This document shows positions 1 to 12,400 of a stretch of DNA of 64,000 nt, in pieces (the first letter of the stretch is position 1; each line of letters opens with the position of its first letter). The notes beneath the pieces are model-generated. The model saw only the letters and a list, made by a program, of their open reading frames with translations, was not told the origin of the DNA and did no database searches. Source of the stretch: Liolophura sinensis (lineage: Eukaryota; Mollusca; Polyplacophora; Chitonida; Chitonidae); NCBI RefSeq assembly GCF_032854445.1, contig NC_088302.1, forward strand, positions 29,419,979 through 29,483,978, read 5' to 3'. Position numbers and translations under genes: made by a program.

Positions 1-322
1 TTTCCAATCGTGAACGTTAAGAGAGTAGATGTGGGGGAATAGACTGGAAAATCTTTCACGTAACATCATACTTCCTACGCATTGTCTGTTTTGTTCTAAA
101 CCTTAATGTAAGTTCACAATGAGCTGTTTCGTCGAGGGTTTAGTTCTCAACGACCTGTCAAGTGAATTCTCACCACCGCTTTATAAACTGAACGTCTACT
201 ATAACGATTGAGAGTACAGTCTTCGTTAGGCTAAGAGAGCGGTTCCTGACTGGTGCTGAAAACATAGACAAAGAGGCATCAATGTATTTAACTGTAGGGT
301 GTTCGCACTTGGTGTTTAACTT

Positions 323-590
323 GGGGCCTCCGTGACTCAGTCGGTTAGCGCGCTAGCGCAGCGTAATGACCCAGGAGCCTCTCACCAATGCGATCGCTGT
401 GAGTTCCAGTCCGGGTCATGCTGGCTTCCTCTCCGGTCGTAAGTGGGAAGGTCTGCCAGCAACCTGCGGATGGTCGTGGGTTTCCCCCGGGCTGTGCCCG
501 GTTTCCGACCACCATAATGCTGGCCGCCGTCGTATAAGTGAAATATTCTTTAATACGGCATTAAACACTAATCAAATAAATAAATAAACT
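323..590 (+). mobile_element. META-type tRNA-derived SINE, near full length
   Basis: The head from GGGGCCTCCGTGACTCAGTC resembles a tRNA with an A-box-like CTCAGTCGGTTAGCGCG and a degenerate B-box (TGTGAGTTCCAGTCC). Then come GGGAAGGTCTGCCAGCAACC, the central domain read on the minus side as TACTCAAGAATATTTCACTT, and an AAATAAATAAATA tail. The intact pol III boxes make it one of the best-preserved copies here. Confidence 0.85.
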
Positions 591-963
591 TTAACTTTAT
601 CATTGTCATTCCTAAACACTGATTATCTAAAAACTATTCTTAACTTTTCTCCACACTCCTCTGTCAGACATAACTGTGCTTTGCGTTTCGTTGGCTTAGC
701 CGGTATCTCATTTTTAGTTGAACGAGCTAAGTAAAGCACGCCACGACAGTATAACATTTAGTATATAGCTGAACAAGCTGACAAATAAAACAAATCCGAG
801 TAACATTGCTTTTTCAGTCACGTTTTCCCTCTGCCTGTTCATGGAAATGCGAAAAAAGTATCGAGCACTTTGACAAGCCAAGCAGCATGGCATACAACTC
901 GGTTGAGTGAAAGAAGCTATGAGCTTTCGTTCAATATTTACATTTTTAATAGTTTTACTGGTT

Positions 964-1047
964 ATTGTGTTATAATAACAGAATACAGTCTAGCATCACA
1001 CAGACAACAGGCTATTTGTTAAAATTAACAAATTGATTTTTTGAGTG
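964..1047. mobile_element. Partial MITE (right half)
   Basis: Contains AACAGAATACAGTCTAGCAT, CACAGACAACAGGCT and TTAACAAATTGATTTTTTGAGTG, then TA. This is the right half of the same inverted-repeat family seen complete at 59630-59858; the left half is missing. Confidence 0.65.
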
Positions 1048-1049
1048 TA

Positions 1050-1955
1050 GCGATTTGAAGGCAATCACTTTTACCACCAGACTACGGTCCGTTGACTACT
1101 ATGCGTGACTTGTGTTACCTGTAAAAGTACATGGATCAAAGCGATAGCAAAAGAGATACCCTTTATAAACAGAACTGTATTCCGTATCGGATTCCAAAGC
1201 CCACGTGAAGTCTTACAGTTAAGATCGTTGGATGCACTTTAGTGAGTATAAATTCTATTTTATCGTTTATGCGTAGAATGTGCCTGTGAGGAATAAGTGG
1301 GTGTAAAGTAACCACGTAATCTGCAAAATATTCAAGTATGTTCAGTCCACGTAAAAAATTAATACGGGAATGGGGATTTTTCCCCCCTACACTAGAATAT
1401 CTTTACATATTGTAGTGGTAATTCTGCAAGACGGATGATCTTGGTAAGCCATCGCCTGGCACAAGATTTAATGATCTAAATAATGAAGTTACCGGTAAAC
1501 ACAGCATTTTGTTATTTATCGCTTCTATATTAGCTATTTGCCAAACTATGTGGTGTTAGGTTCTAAGCCAGATAATATACGAAGGAACAGGAGAGCCACA
1601 AATGATTTTTAGAATATAGGATGCGAGAAAAACAAAGCCACCGCCCCCCCCCCCAAATAAAACAAAAACAACGACAACAACAACAAAAAAATACAAAACA
1701 AAACAAAAAAAAAAAAAACAAACAAAAAAACGCACGGGTGAATTTCCATGGACATGACTGCTTTCTTGGTCCACAGTCAGAATGTCAGTAGTGATAAAAT
1801 TATGTAAGTGTAACTGATGCTCATCCTGGATGACCCCATGAAAACCATAAGTGGACGTTCGAATCTCAGCATCTGGTGTCACTACCATATGACAATTTTG
1901 TTAGGGGGAGATGGTAGAAGAATACATACATTTTTTCAATCTGTACTAAAAAATG
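1050..1955. other. Gene-free stretch with a homopolymer patch
   Basis: No coding signal seen. At 1643-1730 lies a C-run followed by CAA- and A-rich simple sequence. Apparent long frames here come from that low-complexity patch. Confidence 0.6.
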
Positions 1956-1956
1956 T

Positions 1957-2040
1957 CCCCCACCATAATGCTGGCCGCCATCGTATAAGTGAAATATTCA
2001 TGAGTAGGGCGTAAAACACCAATCAAATAAATAAATAAAT
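1957..2040 (+). mobile_element. META-type SINE, 3' fragment
   Basis: Has CCCCCACCATAATGCTGGCC, the GTATAAGTGAAATATTC block and an AAATAAATAAATA tail, with no tRNA head. DNA just beyond (2060-2330) has a weaker, older relative with GTGGAGGAAACC. Confidence 0.8.
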
Positions 2041-2884
2041 AAAAAATGACCCACTTATATGAAGGCGGTTACTTTTACTGGTGGAGGAAACCAAAGAGTT
2101 CTGCGTAAACCACCCAGCTATGACAAAATACTGGCGAACTTTCCCACGTGTGATGTACAGATATACGTGAACACCATATACGGTTACTGGGGAAGACAAG
2201 TGGTCTTGAATGAACATTATACACTCCCTTAAGGGCCACACGAGCCTAAGGAAGGCTCCACGAACAATGAACCCGCACAAGCGTCCTACTTCATTCACGA
2301 GCCGGATATATTATACCAACGACATCTGGCTTTGGATGCGTCTTCATTACCCACAAAGAGCAGTTAAAACACTGACATGTAAGGCTTTCATGAGCAGAAA
2401 GAGTACCTGTAAGTGTTTAGGGTTCTTTAAGGCGAAGCTACCAGCACATAAACTGGAAACTGAAAATAAATGAAGATCGTTAAAAAGAAACTTTTTCCTG
2501 GAATTTCTCCCTTGTGGACGACATTTCCTGGTAGCCGAAGCATCTTTCGTCGCGTCGCCTTCCAGAAACAGCGAGCCTAATATACAAACACCCGTGGGTT
2601 ACGAGAAAGTATAAATAAAGCCAGACGGAGAACATTTCTTATTCAAAAGTCCACAGTGATGTGGTAATAATTGATGTGCAATCCTTCCGTTCGTGATCCG
2701 CAAGTGATGTCTGAATCTTTGGTAACACTTTTTTTTGGTAAACCTCTTCCTCGGTGGATAAATGTATAAAATACTCAACAAAAATGTTCACCCATTTGGG
2801 ACAGCATTATCCAACACAATATCGTTTGAGCTTTTTTTAAAGCACTGATGTTTTGGAAATAACATCGTGAAAATCAAGTCTTCA

Positions 2885-3738
2885 GTCTATCTATCTGAGA
2901 GAGCCTGCAGTCTAATCATTTGTAGCAGCCTGCTGTGTATTTATTTGTAGCAGCCAGTACATTTATCTGTAGGAGCCTGCAGTCTATTCGTTTGTAGCAG
3001 CCTGAAGTCTTTTTATCTGTTGCAGCATACAGTCTATTCATCTGTAGCAGCCTGAAGTCTATTCATCTGTAGCAGCCTGGAGTCTATTCATCTGTAGCAG
3101 CTTGCAGTCTATTTATCTGCAGCGGCCTGCAGTCTATTTATCTGTAGGAGCCTGCAGTCCATATATCTGTAGAGGCCTCCAGTCTATATATCTGTATGAG
3201 CCTGTCATCTACTTATCTGTAACAGCCTGCAGTCTATTTATCTGTAGCAGCCTGCATTCTATTTATCTGTAGCAGCCTGCAGTCTATTCATCTGTAGCAG
3301 CCTGCAGTCTATTTATCTGTTACAGCCTGACGTCTGTTCATCTGTAGCAGCCTGCAGACTATTTATCCGTAGCAACCTTTCGTCTACCTACCTGTAGCAG
3401 CCTGTCGTCTACTTATCTGTGGCAGCCTGTCGTTTACTTATTTATAGCAGCCTGCAGTCTATTTATCTCTAGCAGCCTGCAGTCTATTCATCTGTAGCAG
3501 CCTGCAGTCCATTTATCTGTAGCAGCCTGCAGTCTATATATCTGTTACAGCCTGCAGTCTATTCATCTGTAGCAGCCTGCAGTCTATTTATCTGTATCAG
3601 CCTCCAGTCTATTTATCTGTTACAGCCTGGAGTCTATTTATCTGTAGCAGCCTGCAGTCTATTCATCTGTAGCAGTCTCCAGTCTGTATATCTGTTGCAG
3701 CCTGGCGTCTATTCATCTGTAGCAGCCTGCAGTCCATT
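2885..3738. repeat. 25-bp minisatellite, about 34 copies
   Basis: The unit is TCTGTAGCAGCCTGCAGTCT followed by ATTTA or ATTCA. Copies vary at a few positions (GTAGCAG/GTTACAG/GTAGGAG). Most units carry the PstI word CTGCAG. It directly abuts the left arm of the perfect inverted repeat at 3739. Confidence 0.95.
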
Positions 3739-3866
3739 TATCCACAACATACTGGCCGCAAGCCCCAGTTGGCTCTTTCAACTCGTGTCGTCATTCTTCT
3801 TTGTCAGAATTTTATTAAACTTCGGCAACCAAGTTTAAAGAGAGGAGTTGAAATAGCCAGCTGGAG
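3739..3866 (+). repeat. Left arm of perfect 128-bp inverted repeat
   Basis: From TATCCACAACATACTGGCCG to GAAATAGCCAGCTGGAG. By direct comparison it is the reverse complement of 5315-5442 without a mismatch. Outside lies the 25-bp minisatellite. Confidence 0.93.
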
Positions 3867-5142
3867 CAAACTGGCCGCCATCCACCATACGAGCGAAAAA
3901 TCATCAATGAGATTGGCTTTTCACAACATTCCAAAAATATACATCCTCACCCCACCCCACCCCCAACCTCCCAAAACAACTCCACCCTTGCCCACACAAT
4001 AACCTAACAACATAATGGTTCAATTTTGAATAAAGGCTATATGGAATGTACCGTTAGATATGTATAGGAAAGAGCATGTAAAATATTATTCAAGTTTGCT
4101 GGAAAGTAATTCTCCCTACGACTCCGGTACACGTGGCATGCATTAGGGGTACTTCTTATAAGTCAGAAGTTGTCGTCTGCATGTTTCAGCTAACATCTAC
4201 TAATTCTGAACAAAGATTTAGCAGAGCCTGCCATGGACAAAATCTGAGCGTGATGTAAACAAAATATATGTCTTATTGATCAAGTAGTTTGAAACTGAAC
4301 AAGAAATATGCGATTCTAAAATGGACAGTGTGAAAACGTTTTGTTTTGTTTTAACTTTCAAATGTAATTAACACGATTTGGTGTTGAACCCCAGGGTATG
4401 GAACGGATGCTTTACCCTGTTAGCAACGACAGAATTTATTGATGCAGACAGACGCGATGTAACAACTTGTAACATATATCATATATATGTAGGATGCACT
4501 CATCCAAGCTCCATGTGCACTCGTTGGGAAGGCACTGTGTTTGGCCTTCTAGTTTGGCCGGCACCACCCTATAAGAAGCCGGCCGAAAATAAAACCAGTT
4601 CGTGACTGGTACAGTCTGATCGGTGACCTCGAAAATAATGCCTGTTACTGGACAATAAAATCGGTACACATGGAAGCGAATAGTCCGTGTTAATGGGTGT
4701 ACCGTAACCTGGATGTGGCATCTAGTTTGTCTCGCAGACGCTTCATATCGTCACAAGCTTCGGTCAGATTCCGGAATTTTTGAAAAACGGCACCATCCCT
4801 GGAGGGAAAAAGGGCCTGGAACTACTTTCTACTCGTGTGATGGGTTTTTGTCTCGAGTGACCGGTGCCCACCGCCTGCGTACGGATGTCCGTCAAGAGTG
4901 CAGAAGCTGAACAAGGGCTTGGAGACGATGAAAGCAAAACCCGATTACTAGATCTCTTGCTTGTAGATTATATATTCAGGCTTTATCAGATCCTTTATGT
5001 GCTAGCTTTAACAGGTCTTTGTCGGTAAACACGCATCTTAAGTACCGGTACCCAAGAGAACCAACACCTTTTACTACAAGGAGGAGCTGTGGTTCTTCCG
5101 CACCGTAATAAACACGCATATCACCAGGTCGATCTCATTTGT
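3867..5142. other. DNA between the inverted-repeat arms, no gene seen
   Basis: No recognisable protein. It contains two small adjacent hairpins (4556-4610) and a C-rich tract near 3950-3995. Frames of 60-77 codons here show no family resemblance. Confidence 0.5.
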
Positions 5143-5282
5143 ACTCGTCAAAAAAAAAGCGATGTGTTAAATTTAACAGAAAGCCTGCTGTCTGCTAATA
5201 GACTATGTTATGATATAACAGAATAAACTTAGAATCACCCTGACAACAGATTTTTAAAATTAACAGATTATTTTGGAGGGTG
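5143..5282. mobile_element. Short MITE copy
   Basis: Bounded by TA and inverted ends: CTCGTCAAAAAAAAAGCG with GTTAAATTTAACAG on the left, and TTTTTAAAATTAACAGATTA ... GGGTG|TA on the right. About 140 bp, so it has lost the middle compared with the 229-bp copy. It lies 32 bp inside the right arm of the 128-bp inverted repeat. Confidence 0.7.
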
Positions 5283-5314
5283 TAGACAATCAAAACTGCA
5301 AGCTGCAACAGATA

Positions 5315-5442
5315 CTCCAGCTGGCTATTTCAACTCCTCTCTTTAAACTTGGTTGCCGAAGTTTAATAAAATTCTGACAAAGAAGAATGACGACACGAGT
5401 TGAAAGAGCCAACTGGGGCTTGCGGCCAGTATGTTGTGGATA
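5315..5442 (-). repeat. Right arm of perfect 128-bp inverted repeat
   Basis: Reverse complement of 3739-3866. In arm orientation the sequence that follows (toward 5290) is TATCTGTTGCAGCTTGCAGT, which resembles one unit of the 25-bp minisatellite. Both arms therefore border minisatellite-like sequence, but on opposite sides. Confidence 0.93.
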
Positions 5443-5944
5443 CACATGTACGAAATCGGAGTGCAATGGATAAACCGCCAGCATGTAAGTTGGCTTGAGA
5501 AAATTTCAATGTGTGACAGATACCATATGCCGGTGGAAGACAAACGTCCTCCAGGGAACTTCACGTAAGCCTACACGAAAGCCCCGACCACTGCCTATTG
5601 CCACCAATGCCTTGAGAACAATGCGATCAGGCAAATTTTACGCTGTGCTTTCAAATATTTGTGTATGCAGTGGTCGTGTTTATACGCGCGTGGAGGAAAC
5701 CAGGGAAGAGCCTGGGGGAAAACGCCACAAACAGACTGGAGGAAATAGTCGCACTTCTCCATGTAACTCGCGTTTGCTGACCATGTTAACGGTTGTTGGA
5801 TTCCACTATGTGATCATAGTGGTCGAAAGCTAGCCTTCCTCAAGTCGCGTTCACACCGTGACTAAATTTTTAAAACCAGTCACGCATTAAAACTGGAAAA
5901 ATACAAACAAACGTAAAAGCCGTGATACATATAGTTCTTTTTCT
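5443..5944. other. Degenerate SINE-like sequence, no gene
   Basis: GTGGAGGAAACCAGGGAAGA near 5692 is a worn version of the META-type word GGAGGAAACCGGGCAGAGCC. The 112-codon frame at 5495-5833 runs through this and is not convincing as a protein. Confidence 0.4.
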
Positions 5945-8900
5945 GGTTTTTATTTATGAAAAATGTTTTAATAAAAAAATGTTCTGAGGCAAGTCACCTT
6001 GCAAGTCTGAACCTGTATTTGGGAAGTCAAACATATTTGTGTATACTATTTATACAGTATTGCTAAACTCACATAATATTTTGTAATGTCGCATTCAGTT
6101 CAACACAGTGAGAACGCAGGTCCAGCGGTGCACTCCAAGCAATCTGGGTAATAGTACAAATATAACCTGGGCAGGTGAAGGGGGTAAAGGCATTTATCCG
6201 AAATGCACACCCTGATATTACACACTATGTAAGACTTTGTATGTCTATACTCTGGACAATATTAATAACAATCTATAAAATGTTAGCTAGCCTCTTCCTG
6301 CTCTGAAAAAAAACATCCACCATTCAAAATTCTGATTATGGTGGTAATATCACCATTGAACAAACGCAAGTCTACAGTCCTCCTTGAATTAACATAGACT
6401 GTTTATGCGATGATACAGAATTATACATTATACACAGAACACATTATACAACAAAGGTTAACAAGTTCATATTAAAAAAAAAAAAAAAAAAATCTGTCTG
6501 AATTTGCAAATACCCACTACAATATCTGGTCCACTACAAAAATAATAATTAAAAAAAAAATAAAATAAATAAACAAATCAAGCTCTGTTTGTGAGGAAAA
6601 CCATTTTAAGGAAGACAATCGAAGCTTGTGAAATGCAATTTCATTCAGAAATTTATACAAAACCCTGCCAGCAATAAACAATTTTTGCTTGTATATAATA
6701 AAAATCTCCAAAAGTTGTTTATTTCTTGAGCATGAAAAGAGGTGATGTGTTCCATTTTAATTTAAATCAGTAAAACTATTATGCATTTGTAATATACGAG
6801 GAAAGTTGTTTGGGTTTTAATTTACGGGTAATTAATGAAGAAAAAAAAAAAATGGAAATGGTTAAAAATTCAGTTAGGTTCATCTGCAATATGTTGACGG
6901 GAAAGTTGTTAACTTGGCAATATTAAATCACCTAGCAAAAATAAATTAATGGTTAGATACATCTCTGAAAAATATATCATATAAGCTTGTAAATATAGAT
7001 ATTATGCAATTCTGATAACGCAATGATGAGTTCTTTGATACACAATGTTAAACACAAATAACAACCAGCAGATCAAATAACCCAGGTCTTGCAGGATCCT
7101 TGTTCAATAACTATTGGACACATCAAATAAACAATATGAATACCAACATTTTAATGCAGAAAAAAAAAAAAAAAAATCTAGCGAGCTTAATAAGCAGCAT
7201 CGAAATTCTGTTTCAACAAAAGATATCTGAAAGATGGTGAAGTTGTAAATAATGTCAGGATTTTAAATAATGATTTGAACAAACAAAAAACAAAGTAATG
7301 TTTTAGATATTTATGAGTGGTGGTCAAGTGTGATTTATAGAACCTTATGGTAAAAAAATATTCTGAACAAGCACTGAGAATACTGCCCTTCACACAATCT
7401 TTACATCACTGTGTCAAATGGATAAGACGTTCCCACAGACCTCTTAACTGTACAGCTTAAATATTGGTCAAATCTGAGTCAAGCATAGCAAAAAGGCAAT
7501 TTAACTTTTGTATTTATCAAATGTTTTATACTGTACTCATACTGTACTCACTCTGAACATTCGACCACATGGGTGGTGGAAATTAGAAGTATGATACCTC
7601 GATCGTCAGATGTTTTAGGAGTGAGAGACAAAGAAAGAAAGAAAGAAAGGTAAATTAGTAACAGAAGGTCCTATCATCACAAATGAAATGACGTGTCTGG
7701 AAAAGTGTAATTCAGACATAACCATGTGCGAACAAACAGGACTAAGTATGAACACAGCATCTTAACAAAATCACCTTGAGCAGCTTATCGAATTAGATCC
7801 CCTGATTGGTTTTCCCACAACTTTCGCATCAACACAAATGTAAAGTTCAATGGTTGATTCAAAAACTTTGAATAATATCTCACATAAACATATATCATTT
7901 TGCTGAAAGCAAAATATCTTCTCAAAATGGTGATCGCTGCAAGTTCTTACAGTTCATAATATATTTTATATATATTTACAAAAACATATTTTTTTCCCCC
8001 AAACAATTGCATGACAAACAAGCTTTTCCTGTACATGTAAATGTGACTTTAATGACAGATGGTTATTTACAGAAGAAAACGGATGGGATGAGAGCAGGGC
8101 TACAAGGGTGATAATTATCAGTGACAGCTCTCACAAATGGCATCAAGAAACTGCTGGGTCCAAGTATGGAGCTCATAGCACTACCTTCTTTTAAACTGGC
8201 CTATGAATATTCAAATTTGTAACACCACCAAACCAGTCTGCCTTTTAACAATGAGTAGACTGGAGCAGTCTGACAGAGTTACTCCCCTTGCCCATGGGCA
8301 TGTCAAAACTGTGTATTCAAATTTTGTAACACCACCAAACCAGTCTGCCTTTTAACAATGAGTAGACAGGAACAGTCTGACAGAGTTACTCCCCTTGCCC
8401 ATGGGCATGTCAAAACTGTGTGTCCAGCAAAATGTTTAACCCAAGTTGCTTGTGCTAAATTCAGTAACATGCAAGTCACTTTAGATTTTTACATACATGA
8501 ACTAGGTACAGTTGCAGATGTCCCCATAGACCACCTCTGTTTAACTACATAAAATTCAACATGGATTAGTATGTGACAGGCACGTGATTGGTCTTGATTT
8601 TGGACAGTTATTCACAGATAGTACATGAAGGTGAAAATAAACCATGCAAATTTATAAATAGGTTGTATTTTGGTGACAAAATGAATCATACATCTTCTGT
8701 TTCTATCCCATGCAAATGAAAACTTAGGGAAGTGTGGTCCCTAGGGAAATATAATATACATGATAATCAGCAAATATGCTGACAGGCAAAGTGCCTGAAA
8801 TTATCAATTATCCAGTCAGGTTTTAGTTATACTACATGGAATGCTGCTTTTGGTTTATAAAAAATTAAACTGTTTCACAATCTTCCAAAAATAAAACGGC

Positions 8901-9349
8901 ACAAAAGTTATACAAATATGGTTTTCCTTTCACGTGAAAGGGAGATGCGCATGCTACACTTGTGAGTGTGAACACTCCATTTAAATATATATGTAAACAA
9001 ACCTTGGTGATATCAAGGGAGACATGGACTCGATCATATCTGTGACATAAACCAAAACTGTGTCTAGTCAATGCTGAATCTATTCAGTTCTGTGGCACAT
9101 CATATGTACACTGCTAGACTGAACAGTGTTCAGGGCTATTATAACTCCAGCCTGAGTCCAAGGGAGAAAACTTTGCAAGGCCCAGTGCTCAACCCCAATT
9201 TGTATTCTACAGGTGTATTGTCAAGAATAGGCTGGCTTACACATTGCAAACTTGAGCACAGTCTTTGTTAGATCAATCACACATGCACAGCTATTTATAG
9301 GTGTGGAAAAAAAAAAAGAACACAAACAAATGTAGACCAAATGTAAGAC
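5945..9349 (-). other. Probable 3' UTR and downstream flank of ACSBG
   Basis: AT-rich, gene-free and SINE-free stretch directly after the stop codon. The first canonical AATAAA I can see on the minus strand lies near 6718-6723 and another near 5948-5955; ATTAAA variants occur earlier, for example near 8045. The real cleavage site cannot be decided by eye. It contains a tandem duplication (8208-8421), a short GAAA run (7625-7648) and A-runs at 6474-6491, 6840-6851 and 7160-7176. Confidence 0.4.
8208..8421. repeat. Tandem duplication of about 106 bp
   Basis: Two head-to-tail copies, 8208-8313 and 8314-8421. Each begins TATTCAAATTT and contains CCAGTCTGCCTTTTAACAAT and ATGGGCATGTCAAAACTGTG. They differ by only a few bases (for example GACTGGAGCAG versus GACAGGAACAG). 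It lies in the probable 3' UTR or flank. Confidence 0.9.
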
Positions 9350-9429
9350 TCATGTCTCCGTGTAGAACTCCTCTATCACATCAGCATACATCTTGTTCAC
9401 CACAGGTCGCTTCAGTTTGAGAGAGGGAC
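9350..9429 (-). CDS. ACSBG2: ACSBG exon 17: C-terminus and stop
   Basis: From TTCTAG|GTC at 9429 to the TGA at 9352-9350. It encodes GPSLKLKRPVVNKMYADVI and ends EEFYTET. The GELGPxLKLKR+xVxxKY pattern carries the family's C-terminal lysines. Confidence 0.95.
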
Positions 9430-12400
9430 CTAGAACACAAACATTTCACAACTTCATTTGCATGCTCCTCAAGCGTATGGTTATCAAATTAAATAAATAA
9501 AATTCTTTCCAAAGCAGTAATGCATTCACTTCAGATAATAACACCTAATAATAGTTCATTAATTTTCTGCTAAGGTTTCTTTAAGCAAACAAACTGCAAA
9601 TAATACAAGTGAAACAGAGTGCACTATTTTAACTTAAATCATTTAACTTATTAACCCCATCACAAACATATCTGTGGTTCTCATTGCCATAAATGTATTT
9701 TAAGAGTTACATCTAGTCTGAAAGACATACCCAACTCTCCCCCAGGTATGGAAAAGTCACGAGGCAGGATGGTAAACTTTTGAATCTTTTGTGCCCTGGA
9801 TACAGACTTGGCATTGGCCTTGTCAATACCCGCCTGGATCGCCTTGTAGATAGCCTCGGGCTTGGATTCGAGGATTTCCTTGAGTGAGGTAGCTGGGTGA
9901 GATTGTGCCTGGCACCACCATTTAGCCTGCTCTGTGAGCTCATCTGTGGGCATCATGGTCTCAGTGTCTACCTCAGTCTGCAAACACCAACACACAATGG
10001 TCAGAATTAAAATGAACCTGCACACATCAAGAAGTCTGTGGTTACACACTTGTAAGTCCCACTCACATAAGTTGATCAGTTATCTTTAGCACCTGTAATC
10101 TCAATGATCTGACAAACTACAGCACACCCAGAAATAAATGTACATTCAGCGTGTATGAAACTAAACAAAGTAGCAATCCATTTTGAGACTGTTTTTCCGT
10201 CTGCGCAGAACAGCAAGAATCAAGCATGACTGCTCCCGCACAGAGCTTGTCTATACTATTATGATTTCTAACTAACAGAATAAGATGTGCAACAAAAATT
10301 TGAGCTGCAAAAAAAATATCTTTCATGAAGAGTTAGTTGTATTCATTTGCAAAATAACCATTACATTGTAAGATTTAAATCTAGTAATGGAAAAGCAAAA
10401 TGTGACAAAAACTTGTGCTAAGGCTGATCTGTCTGATTTGTGACGCGTGATGTTTTCTTCAGAAATGACACTCACCTTTAACGTGATAAGTAGGGAGAGG
10501 AACTTTCTCTTGTCCCCGATAAGCATACAGTTACTGACGACTGGCAGAGCTTCCTTAACATTGTCCTCTATGGGCACAGGGGCCACATTCTCTCCTCCGC
10601 CTGTGATGATCAGCTCTGAGGGGGGACAAAGACAAACATTGCGTCACTACGTAATATGATATCAGTATTTGCAAAAGCTTAACATCAGTCAGAAGAACTT
10701 CTCTTTTTCTTTTTAAACAAGCATACATCACCCAAAAAATCATAAAATCATAAAACCCAGGTCCTCAGGCCACAGGAAACCAGGTCCTGTGGCACTGTGG
10801 AAAACGGGCCCTCAGCCCTGAGGAAAACGGGATCTCAGAACTGAGGAAACATGTCCTTAGGTCAAAGGAAAACGGGCCCTCCGGGCAGAGGAAAACAGGC
10901 CCATCGGCCTGGTCAGAGGAAAACACGAAACTTTGGACCCAAAAACAATAATGGGAACACACAATCTGATTTGTCAAAGGTCTATTATCTGCAGTGAACA
11001 TTGCAACTGACGACCAAATCAGTGATAGCTGTTTAAGTTTGTACACAACGCAAACTATGCTACATGGCCATGTACACACTAAAATTCACTCCACATATTA
11101 ATCTGGTCAGGTTACATTAATGTAACTCGATTCGTGACTCAGATTTATATGGTAATGCTGGAATAGTAGACATAAGTCCTGCAATATTGTGATTTATTAA
11201 CCCCTAGCCAGTGTACAAACTCATATCTGGCAATCTGCTTTATACAAACCAGCCCATTATTCTGTTGCTAAAACCTTCCTGACAAGAGTCTTACCTTTGA
11301 TTCTCCCTGTGATGAAAAGGAAGCCATCCTTGTCCTGTCTGCCAATGTCTCCAGTGTGAAGAATTCCCTCTTCGTCAAGAGCCTCTTTAGTTTTCTCCTC
11401 GTTTTTCAAATAGCCCATGAACACATGGCGGCCCAGCATACCAATCTGAAGATACAGAAACGGGGCAGGTAAGTTACCAGCACAAATATTGATCAACTTT
11501 GCCACATTCAGCATGCATTTGTCCTGATTTCCTTTCAGAGAGGAACAGTAATGAGACAGGAACATTAACAACAGATGAAAGCAGAAAACTGTTCAAAATC
11601 CAGAGATGGATAAATTATACGCAAACATTAGCAGACTTTGTATAATTTCCCTGGAAACAGAAGTTCATTTTATTTAGCAAAAAAAAACTGCATTCAACAG
11701 AAATTGAAAACTTTCACCTCAAGGATTAAACAAAAACATCAGTTTCTAAAGCAGCAGAAATGCCTGGTGAGAAGTCTGTGACTATACATGCAGCTGAGGT
11801 ACCCACCTCTCCATTGCCCTCCTCATCGGGGCTGAGGATCTTTGTCTGAGCACCGTGAAAGTCAATACCAGCACTACCAATCCTGTGATAACCTGGTATG
11901 TTCACTGTGTGGGGACCTACAACAACAACAGCAACAACAATTGGTCAGTCAGCTGAATTTACCGAGTAAATTCTTATCACAAAACCACCTTCATTCAAAT
12001 CCACCTTCTTTGTTTCCAGGTCTCTCATCCCTTGAATGCCGTCATGTAAGAAGAATATGAAATGTCATGACAAGTCTATAATCATTCAGCTCATTACTGA
12101 CTACAACAATTATCAAATTTACTATATCCTGTAATCCTAGTTGTGAGTTAAATACAGCACGTGCCTTTTACACTTGGCCTTAAGATTAATTGTAACCTGA
12201 ACCAAAAGGTGACTGTCTTTTGCCAGTCTTAATTTTGTTTGTCAGCCACATGTACTTTATGGAAAAAGCTGTGCAGGGATTTGGATGAAAGTTTTTTTTT
12301 TTTTAAATTTTTGAAACAAATCTTCTCCAATGACAAATATGTCAGAAATACACAGTATTGTCCCTTTCAATGTAGCATGGGAATTCAAACATCTACCTGT

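Noticed and set aside
323-420. A tRNA gene
   Set aside because: The head has A/B-box-like words, but the rest is a SINE with AAATA tail, and the same head recurs at 13022 and 54067.
2885-3738. CRISPR-like regular repeats
   Set aside because: Units abut directly with no unique spacers; eukaryotic minisatellite.
4594-4650. Hammerhead-ribozyme-like core (CTGAT ... CGAAA)
   Set aside because: The conserved CUGANGA is not met (CTGATCG) and no proper stem I/III pairing was found.
5495-5833. 112-codon plus-strand frame
   Set aside because: Overlaps a worn SINE-like sequence; no conserved motif.
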